Below the pieces are notes generated by a model that was given only the letters and a program-made list of their open reading frames with translations, had not been told where the DNA came from and searched no databases. From contig JACCIC010000038.1 in assembly GCA_018907035.1 (NCBI GenBank), forward strand, positions 3,285,001 through 3,349,000: a stretch of DNA of 64,000 bases, read 5' to 3'. This document shows positions 56,413-64,000 of this stretch, in pieces; position 1 is the first letter of the stretch, and every line of letters starts with the position of its first letter. A program made the translations under genes and the position numbers. Source of the stretch: Sycobia sp. Sy_11. Taxonomy: Eukaryota > Arthropoda > Insecta > Hymenoptera > Epichrysomallidae.

Positions 56413-56935
56413 GCGCGACAAGCGCTCTAAACCAATTATTATTATTGGTCCCGTCCGACCGCGCGCGTCGCGCGACCGAGATAGAGGATAGCTGCTGGAC
56501 GCACGGGCGGTCGCTCGCGCTGCTCGTCGCGGAGCGAGAGAGCCCGAGAAAAAGAGAGTCGCGGCCGGGGGGAGGGCGGTGAGCGGGCTGGTCGGGGGCT
56601 GCATCAATATTCATGGAGCGAAAGAGCGACGCCGCTCGTCGTGGCCCGTTAACGCGCGCATTAGCCAAACCCGGCGACGCGGACGCGCGAGCCGCACACC
56701 TGTATCGATTTATGATCGGCTCGATATTTAATTAAACAGCGGCCGAGCGCTCCGAGCTCCGATACGCGACGCGAAAGCGCGCGGCCGACCTCGAGTAGCC
56801 GAGCCGCGCTCGTCCATCCATCGGCCGAGCAGGATCGACGATTTGCCACTGGACCGTTGTTGTACCGCTCGTCCGTCCTCTCTCGCCGGTTCGTCTCGCG
56901 AAGGCGGATAATATCACATATACCTTATATACTTA

Positions 56936-58380
56936 TCTTCGATTACAGAGAATTTCTGGCTTGCTATACGAAGACCTTGTTTGGTCGAGTGGTCAATTTT
57001 TACATTTACGCGCGCACAAGGTATACGCCAGATTTTGTATTTATTAAAGGTTGCTCGAATTAAACTACCGGCGACATCGACAATTTGCATTACTTAAAAC
57101 TTTCGCCGAAGTAAATTTCATATTTACCAAAACAGAAAAAGTATCGTACATAGAAATTTGGAAATAATAATTTCACTAATCAATATAGAGGAGCGATAGC
57201 TGTCGTTAAAAATAAAGTCGTTGAAAATTTATTTTGCAGCTATCGTGGAAGCTTATTAAGTTAAAATGGCAGCCATGTGCGGGTGCAATCTGCGCAATGG
57301 TTCTAATTATACAGACAGGAGTAAAAAGTGGCACCGCGAGCGGAAAACAATTAAAATTCCGTGTAAAGAGCTGTAATAGATAAGATATGAAATAGGAGGG
57401 AGCACGCATTCGTTTTCAAATTAAGGGTCGTCTCGAAGCTTTCGCACTGCATGTAATATGTGCCTTAAGTATCTCCGGTGCGAGCCTCTCGCGCGACTAA
57501 TGCGAGAATAAAGAGAGAAAACCGAGGTTTCGAATTACGCGGTGGGTGAGCCGAGGACGCCGACTGAGAAAAGAAATTGTATGAATGCGCATACACACAC
57601 GATGAATCCGAAAAAATTACTCGAATTAATGATTATTTCGGTAAGTAATTAACTCTCTCTGTACAATTATTATCTAGTATATTTGATTAAATCGGCATTA
57701 TACTTGTCGCATATATTGTTTAATACACTGGGGGCGTTTCTCTTATGAACCGTGTGAAGTACGAGTTCCACACTTAGGCATCTTGAGTGTGCGTAATTAC
57801 GTATCTTAGATGCAAATCTAAAATTCACAATCCAAATTTTTTTACATTCACTTACTCCAAACAGATATTTTTAAATTTAGACTTTTATCTCTGGTATTTC
57901 ACAAGGTACATAAAAGAATTCCTCATGATTCTAAGAAAGAATAGTTTAGATTACGTTTAGAAAATAGTCACTGACGGATTCTGAAAAGTTAATGAAATAT
58001 TCGTTTTGCCACAAAAAAGAATCCAGTATACTGTTGAAATCAATTCATAAAGTATCGAATGAAATTATTACGAAAGTATCCTATAATATTAGCGCCTATT
58101 TCTGTACTGCGTAGATAGACAAAATGTGGATTGACAACTCCGGCGTAAGTATTAAAATTTACACTTCTAGTACAGTTTTGATTACTTCTGTAATTTATAA
58201 AGTATTATAGTTTTGATAGTACTCAATAATTTCATTAATCAGAATAACTACGTTCATTCGATATTATACCGAGTTTCGTAACACTAAAAAAAGAAATAAA
58301 GATACTTCGATAGCTAGTGCACTTTTGATGGTAGAGCTGGAAACGCGAGAAGTCGAGTAAATATATAAATGTACAAGCAC
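56936..58380. other. AT-rich stretch
   Basis: Holds the ATGGCAGCCAT element at 57266-57276, the candidate first exon at 57602-57640 and ATGTGG..GGC|GTAAGT near 58124-58149. A minus frame of 67 codons at 57206-57409 has no supporting signal. Confidence 0.4.
57602..57640 (+). CDS. Candidate first coding exon (ATG, 13 codons, GTAAGT)
   Basis: Seen: ATG at 57602 opens MNPKKLLELMIIS and is followed directly by GTAAGTAATT at 57641. Basic then hydrophobic residues resemble the start of a secretory signal. Reading on without splicing meets TAA three codons later. An upstream ATG at 57581 is in frame and would add seven residues. A CG-richer segment (57480-57580) lies just upstream. There is no visible partner exon in the window and no family is recognised. 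Confidence 0.17.
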
Positions 58381-58490
58381 ACAAACACAAAGTTGGTGGA
58401 ATGCGACTGTTCGTCGTGCAGAAGACGAAGGCGGCTGGAAGAAAAGGATAGGCGCGAGACGATGGGGCGATGCATAAGAAGAAGAGAGAA

Positions 58491-58534
<44 letters not shown>

Positions 58535-58680
58535 AAGTTTGGGGAGCGGCGCTCGGTGGTCAGTCAGCTCGATGTCAGCCTGCTAATTGGCAGCCGTGTC
58601 GGTTAGAGAGACAGCAACATTACTATATACCACCAGTGGCCCTGATGATGTTTGGCTGACACGCACGAGCCGGTTTCACT
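58380..58680. other. Moderate-GC block with (AG)19
   Basis: Array at 58494-58531 followed by balanced non-repetitive sequence to 58680. The plus frame 58369-58659 crosses the array. Not assigned. Confidence 0.4.
58494..58531. repeat. (AG)19 microsatellite
   Basis: Perfect AG array of 38 bases. Confidence 0.95.
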
Positions 58681-58734
58681 GTAGTTAAGTACTCAAATAT
58701 ATATAAATGTATATGCTCATATGTGTATGTAGAA

Positions 58735-58736
<2 letters not shown>

Positions 58737-58807
<71 letters not shown>

Positions 58808-58856
58808 CACATATACACACACATATATAGACACATATACACATACATATAGATAT
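58737..58856. repeat. (TA)n-CC-(TA)n-(CA/TA)n complex array
   Basis: Two TA arrays of about 30 bases joined by TCCA, followed by mixed ACACATATAC units. Confidence 0.9.
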
Positions 58857-59008
58857 AAGATGCTTGTCGCGTAATTCGTAAGCGGCTCTTGCCCTCCGCG
58901 CGTATGCCTCTCACCTCCCTTTCTCTTTGGCTGGGAGCACCTCCCACCCGCACTGCAACCGCGCTGCGCCTTATTTGCCCACGAGCTGCAGCCGCGGACG
59001 AGCGAAGC

Positions 59009-59026
59009 TCTCTCTCTCTCTCTCTC
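59009..59026. repeat. (CT)9 microsatellite
   Basis: Short CT array in a small GC patch (58860-59110). Confidence 0.9.
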
Positions 59027-59126
59027 TTCTTCTGTTTCTGACGAGCTGTAAGACTGGGCTACTCGTTCGCTGTATGTATACGATATACCTGTCCAGAACC
59101 GTCAAAGTTCTTTTCTGCGCGCGTGG

Positions 59127-59128
<2 letters not shown>

Positions 59129-59179
<51 letters not shown>
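59129..59179. repeat. (AT)25 microsatellite
   Basis: Perfect AT array of 51 bases. Confidence 0.95.
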
Positions 59180-59181
<2 letters not shown>

Positions 59182-60415
59182 CAGATGTAAATATTGTAAA
59201 AAGATCTCCTTAGTCTATATTCGCTGTATCGTTCGTTCTTGTACCATATAATACGCATAAAAATTGATTGGCCATTAAAAATGGACAAATAAAATATTCA
59301 AACTTCGAAAGATAGTTATGCATTATTAATAAATACAGAGCAAATAACCTCAATTATTAGTTTTGAAAACAAACTTAATCAGATTATATTATCGAATATT
59401 ATAAATAGAAAAACTACAACTTATTAAGGATTCTAAAAGTAATAGTAAAATTTTATATATAATTCACAGACAGGAAAGATTTATTGTTTGCGCAAAATAA
59501 ATATTTCAGATCGCTAAAAATATCTAATTATCTAATACGTATACGAATAGTGATAGTAAATGCTACTTATTTATTGTGCCTCAATCTTATACACTCGCAT
59601 AAACTATACGCTCAAGCTTGCGATATAATAATAAGTTCTAGGCTATTTAAATTAATCTTTTAATTTGTATAATGATCTACGTGAAATAAATACAATTAAT
59701 TATAGCAAATATATGAGTCAATGTCATGCGAAATGTTGAAACTTTGAAATATTTTTTTCTACGTAGTATTGTTAAAACGCAATTGACAAAAAATTATATT
59801 TATCCAATTATAAATATCAAATCAAGTCGAATAATTCGAATTTTTCATCGACGAAGATAACGAATCATTACCATAATAATCTTCTGGGATCGCGTGAACA
59901 GTCGCGCGATTTTCACGCTTTCGAATGCCTCGCTCGATTCCTTTGTGCGTTATCTAGTTTCAGCAGGTTGTACAGATTGATAACACTAGATAATATAGGA
60001 GATGCCGATGCATTGTGCTCTTAGAGTACCTGAATACAAATATTCGGCACCTAATAACATAAATTAACGTGAATCTTTGCCTAGAAATTATTGAAAAATG
60101 CCGTTTAATAAAACAAAATGAAAGCTAGAATACGTATAAAATATTCGTTGCAAGTAATTGTCTTGCTGATAGGCAATATGTGCAATGTGCATACTAACTT
60201 ATAATTACTCGCTGAAAATTGAGATATACTAGACGTTGCATCGTTTGAAAATATAGTCAAAAGCTCGATTTCAGTAGGGTCAGAAGGTGCGCTTGAAAAG
60301 AAATCCCTGGGCATTGTGAAACCGAGCAGACCATGGCAATCCCATTAGTCTAATCCTGAAAACAGGGCGGACGAGGAAACTCCCACCAAAATAACAATGG
60401 AATTTATGCACGGTC
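59180..60415. other. AT-rich stretch
   Basis: No gene or notable repeat seen; composition rises toward 60.3 kb. Confidence 0.5.
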
Positions 60416-61375
60416 GACCGAGGACGATCCCTCATTATCTCCACCCTTTCGCTAATAGCACTTCTTGTTGACGCCCGGTGGCATCAACCGCCGGCCGTAC
60501 AACATCAACTCCTCGCCGCAGTCGGCCGGCACGCAGTGACAAATTGGTCGGCCGGCTCGACTCTTTCTCGCTCTTTCGCCGATGATAAATGCTCCGGCCT
60601 GCCGATCCTCGCTCGAAACAAAAGAGTCGACGAGCCCCTTCGACTCCCGCGTGCCGCGGTAGCCGCGCGCGCAGCCGCCCGCGTGCTGCAGGTACGCTAT
60701 TATACATCCCCGCGGTCCAGTTCCGGCGGTGCGGCTGCCACCTGCGGGGCCTCCGCCTCCCCCGCCTCCCCCGCTCCTAGCCCCGTCTATTTAGGTCGAT
60801 CCGCGCCTATACGCGCCCCGTCCGTGCCATCCGTCAACTCGTCGCGCGGGAGCTCCGCGCCAAGACGGGCGATCGATGCGCCGCCGCTACTGCCGCCCCT
60901 GGCTTCGCGGGTCGAAGGTGACGCCCGAGTCGACGACGCCACCGCGGACGACGATGCGAGGGAGGGGGTGGGGGGGGGGCAGCCGGGAGCGGAACGGCGG
61001 CGGCTCCCGACGGCTGACGGATGACCCGGGGAGCGGCGCGCTGGATATTAATTTGGTAATTTATGGGGCCCGATTAAGCGGAGCTATCTGTCGCGGACCA
61101 ATGCGCGAAACGTCGTCGGCGGGTCATCGCCACTCGAGAGGGGCCGCCCCGCCTGCCTCCGTTCCAGCCTGCAGCCGTCGCCGCCACCAGAGGGGAACGG
61201 TGCGTGCATTGTTCTCGGGATCGAGCGCGGACTTGGTCGAGGCGTGGGCAGTCTAAGCCGGCACGGAGATTGAGAGGGTGCGAGATTAACGGAATTAACG
61301 GAACCGCGCGTCGCGCGAGCGCTCTCCGTGCTCTAGGCAGCTGGTTCGAGCTGGTTTCTAAGCTTCTGGTTCAAT
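60416..61375. other. CpG-dense island
   Basis: CG-dense with a G-run (60967-60978). A plus frame of 162 codons (60536-61024, Ala/Ser/Pro/Arg-rich) and a minus frame (60435-60707) overlap, so coding is doubtful. GTGCTGCAG followed by GTACGC at 60691-60696 is donor-like. Possible first exon or promoter island, strand unknown. Confidence 0.4.
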
Positions 61376-62110
61376 TGACGTAATTCTATTTAGATTAAAC
61401 GCGAGAGACCCTGCCGAAGGCTCTTTTAATATCTTTCAAAGATCCTAATAATTCAGAAAAAGTAATACCGAGCAAGTCGAGTTGTATGCTCAATTGCAAA
61501 TATTATATACGAACAAGATTTCTTTCGTCTACTCTGTATACGATTAGATGCTTCTCAAATAGTTTCTATCGCCAATCAGTTTTTTGCGTCCATATTGCCA
61601 TTATCCATATTGAACAATATGATAGCCCATCTCTATAGATGTATTTAAATTAGATTGTAAACAGCACTAAATATTAATAAATAATCGTTACAATAATTTC
61701 AATAGGTTTTCTCTCCAATAATTGTATCTTTTCCATGTTTATGTATGAACAGATCACAGGAAGGCTTCAAGGCGACATGTTCGAGTTTGTAAGTGAAAGC
61801 TTGCTCAGCAGCTCGATGCTCGAGTCTTTACATTAGGATTTTATGATAATGTTGAATTCCTAACTTGTGTAATAATCAATAATGATAGATCGAAGTAAAC
61901 AAGATTAGTTAATAATTAGATACTGTATAAGCATTTACGCTATCAAAGCTCAAAAATTATATTAGAGTCGTTCCAAAAGAAACTTGCAATTACTTGCACA
62001 TAATCTCAGCTGCAGACTAGAAAATCTACATAAAATCCTGGTTGAAACATTGAAGAAAGTCGCTCGTCCATTATTAGACGACTATGCGAAACTGAAACGC
62101 ATATAATAAT
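61376..62110. other. AT-rich stretch
   Basis: Holds the candidate micro-exon at 61753-61788. No repeat of note. Confidence 0.45.
61753..61788 (+). CDS. Candidate 36-nt micro-exon
   Basis: Seen: a pyrimidine-containing stretch (CTTTTCCATGTTTATGTATGAACAG in its 3' part) ends in AG at 61752. It is followed by 36 nt and then a full GTAAGT donor at 61789. The 36 nt are divisible by three and one frame reads ITGRLQGDMFEF. If unspliced, the frame continues 15 codons to a stop. Inference only: short in-phase exons occur in insect genes, but chance pairing of AG and GTAAGT is also common. Confidence 0.17.
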
Positions 62111-62512
62111 TCGCAATCAAAATCCACGGCCGCTGATACTGTCGGCGCCGAGAGCCCATTACGCCTCCTATATACAGCTCCATTAACAGCCCGCTAAACG
62201 CGTCTCGCGGCCTCCCACGCGCGGCCGCGGACTCCTCTCGCGATATCGCGAGCACATATTACGCATAAAGTACCTATGCCTGCAGACGTATTATAGCGGT
62301 AGAACGGCTCGTGTCGCGGCTGACCCAACGTTGTCCGGCCCCGCGGACCGACGACGCGGTCATCAATATATCGCGGGACAAGGCGGGCGACAAACGTCGC
62401 GAGCCCCGTACGCGCGCGAGGAGATCGTTAAAAGCGGGAGCCCAGCGCCGGGCGGTCCCTCTCGTTTGACGAGAGTCATTCATCCTCGCGCGCCCACGCA
62501 TCCACCGTGCCA

Positions 62513-62555
<43 letters not shown>

Positions 62556-62660
62556 GTATGCACGTGCCGATCTGTGTTCTCTTCCATTGTGCGTTCATCC
62601 ATCACGAGCGTGGACTAGCGTCCGCGGGGACTCTCGTACGCGCAGCTTCGGTCAAGCTCA
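62111..62660. other. CpG-dense island with 16-bp CG palindrome
   Basis: CG-dense block with the palindrome CTCGCGATATCGCGAG (62237-62252) and the CA array at 62516. Frames on both strands are artefacts. Confidence 0.5.
62516..62552. repeat. (CA)18 microsatellite
   Basis: CA array followed by TATGTATGCACG. Confidence 0.95.
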
Positions 62661-62717
62661 TATATATATAATATATACACGGTATTATATATGTTACGTA
62701 TACGCGTTATAAGGGAC

Positions 62718-62939
62718 CTACTGTATTATATGCACGGTAGCGGCGCGCAAGGTCAACGCGGGGCACTCGCGTCGATTGCGCTGGGGAGCTCTTGATTTAA
62801 TACGGGAAAATATGAGTTTAAGGCCTGTCGCGAGATATTCCAGTAGCCGGAAACTCGAATAAGAATAATATCGCTGCCACCGCGTGTAAGCGTCTTCGGG
62901 GAAAAGCTGATGGGCTGGACGCTTAACGCTGTCGGGCAT
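62718..62939 (-). CDS. Open frame at island edge, unknown
   Basis: Seen: an ATG-initiated minus-strand frame of 73 codons (starts MPDSVKRPAHQLFPEDAYTR) with balanced composition and several aromatic residues. It lies just beyond the 62.1-62.7 kb island. There is no signal peptide, repeat or known motif. No splice sites of quality were identified around it. Confidence 0.13.
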   Translation of the reverse strand: MPDSVKRPAHQLFPEDAYTRWQRYYSYSSFRLLEYLATGLKLIFSRIKSRAPQRNRRECPALTLRAATVHIIQ

Positions 62940-63885
62940 GGCAGTGAAAAATTATTCGAAAACGGAAACGATCAATTCTGTCAGGAGCATTTGTACGCGC
63001 GTTATTTACAATTGATACTTCTTTGTACCAGATATATTGAGCGATCGATTAATTGACTCAGAAATTCACGTAAGATTTTTCATTGTCATAGACTTCCAAC
63101 CACTAAATGTTGCATTGCGTCTACTTCATTTTTATACTAAAATTCATTATAGAAAAAAAATTATTTATATAACCTAATGAATATCGAGATCGCGATATTT
63201 TTATTCACACATAAATATTTAATTCCTAACGAGGACTGTGCACTTATAATGTAGTGTTTAAGTTCATTTCATTTTCACTAAATTATAATATTTTCTTAAC
63301 TGAATCAATGTATATATATATACTTTAAATGATTTTATTAATTCAAATTAAAAAAATTTCGATAAGACTTTATGGATTTTCTACCTGAATTATCGTTTCA
63401 ATTAAATTTTCCGATGTCGTATTTATTAAAAGTATTCCAGAAACAACGTTCAGTAATATTTTTTATTCAATTGCTTAACAAAAATAAATAAATGGTAAGT
63501 TGTTCTAGGCCTTAGTATATAATTAATCAAATAATCTTAATATATAATTATTCAGATTGATTTATATCAATCGTTTATATCCGTATACTTAATAAAATTT
63601 AATGATTAAAAAATAATTAAATACATGGAAATATTTTTATTATACTTCTCTGTTGCAGCCTTTTATTTCTGTTTTATAACAAATGTTTATAAATGTTTAT
63701 GAATATAAATTAATATTCTAAACAGTGTCGATTGTAAATCCTAAATCTCGTCTTAGGACTAAAACTTCATATACAATGTTAATACCGGCAGTGATATTCT
63801 TTGTTTCTTAAAAAGAAAGTATAGATATTTACAGATGTGATGTTCCACTATGAAATCACGGTAAATTAAAGTTAAAATGTTAACC
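62940..63885. other. AT-rich stretch
   Basis: No gene seen. An ATG directly followed by GTAAGT is at 63492-63500. Confidence 0.5.
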
Positions 63886-63893
63886 GTAAGATG

Positions 63894-63924
63894 CCTTCAG
63901 CTGAAGCGATTCCACCGCTTCAGC
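63894..63924. other. Overlapping palindrome and hairpin at a composition boundary
   Basis: CTTCAGCTGAAG is a 12-bp palindrome, overlapping GCTGAAGCG (63900-63908) and CGCTTCAGC (63916-63924), inverted arms of nine bases with a seven-base loop. The following 75 bases to the window end are GC-richer than the upstream tract. Could be the end of an unseen element. Confidence 0.5.
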
Positions 63925-64000
63925 AACTACCCTCGCCACGGTGTCAGATCATTTATGCCATGCTTTCCCGAGCACCTTAACGCCCGTTTACTATAGTATC

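Larger units (their letters stand above)
56030..56935. promoter_or_regulatory. CpG-dense island with inverted CCAAT boxes
   Basis: Seen: CG-dense from 56.04 to 56.93 kb, interrupted by a TA array. ACCAAT (56431-56436) and ATTGGT (56444-56449) form an inverted pair seven bases apart, next to an 11-bp minisatellite. Known: CCAAT/NF-Y pairs are promoter features. No TATA or initiator can be called. Frames on both strands are artefacts of GC content. Confidence 0.4.

Noticed and set aside
58620..58690. TGATGATG and CTGA as a C/D-box snoRNA
   Set aside because: The two boxes are only about ten bases apart and no terminal stem is present.
61960..62110. Transposon terminal-repeat-like start GAGTCGTTCCAAAAGAAACTT
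   Set aside because: No inverted partner or target-site duplication was found in the window.

Overview
The window looks like non-coding nuclear DNA from an insect, most likely a hymenopteran and possibly an ant. That is inference from style: AT-rich tracts alternate with short, very CG-dense, CpG-undepleted islands, and there are dozens of long, nearly perfect (TA)n, (CT/GA)n and (CA/TG)n arrays. There is no operon structure, no ribosome-binding-site pattern, no recognisable tRNA or rRNA, and no phage, plasmid or CRISPR feature. I recognise no protein family. Nearly all long open frames are artefacts of repeats (LSLSLS, RERERE, YIYIYI, THTHTH) or of stop-poor GC islands.

Layout: about twenty CpG-dense islands of 0.3-2 kb are separated by AT-rich stretches. 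The islands are near 0.23-0.59, 2.4-4.3, 7.7-8.4, 10.1-10.9, 12.9-13.6, 15.5-16.4, 17.0-18.5, 20.6-21.3, 24.4-24.7, 26.2-26.8, 34.7-35.4, 36.1-36.8, 37.7-38.3, 40.3-41.4, 43.3-44.0, 46.1-46.8, 48.5-49.3, 56.0-56.9, 60.4-61.4 and 62.1-62.7 kb. (GA/CT)n arrays sit in or beside many islands; the largest (TA)n arrays sit in the AT-rich parts. Two islands (17.1-17.9 and 40.1-41.0 kb) carry long purine-only-biased strands that switch to pyrimidine bias.

The most informative signal is a pair of zero-length-exon splice sites on the minus strand, at 5424/5423 and 50282/50281. Each has a pyrimidine tract and CAG joined directly to GTGAGT. Each is followed within 70 nt by a further GTAAGT, as expected for a recursive-splicing (ratchet) site with its RS-exon. 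With no coding sequence over 64 kb, the simplest reading is that the window lies inside a giant intron of a minus-strand gene whose exons are outside the window. The islands and motif clusters (DRE/BEAF-like, Pho/YY1-like with GAGA arrays, CTCF-like) would then be intronic regulatory elements. This is a hypothesis that nascent or junction RNA reads can test.

Several weak coding candidates are recorded with low confidence. They include a possible terminal exon at 9080-9226 (+), a 92-codon frame at 11568-11846 (-), a 70-codon frame with an N-myristoylation-like start at 25286-25498 (-), a 33-codon open segment after a strong acceptor at 35782 (+), a 36-nt micro-exon at 61753-61788 (+), and an ATG plus 13 codons followed by GTAAGT at 57602-57640 (+). 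None can be assigned a function from sequence alone.
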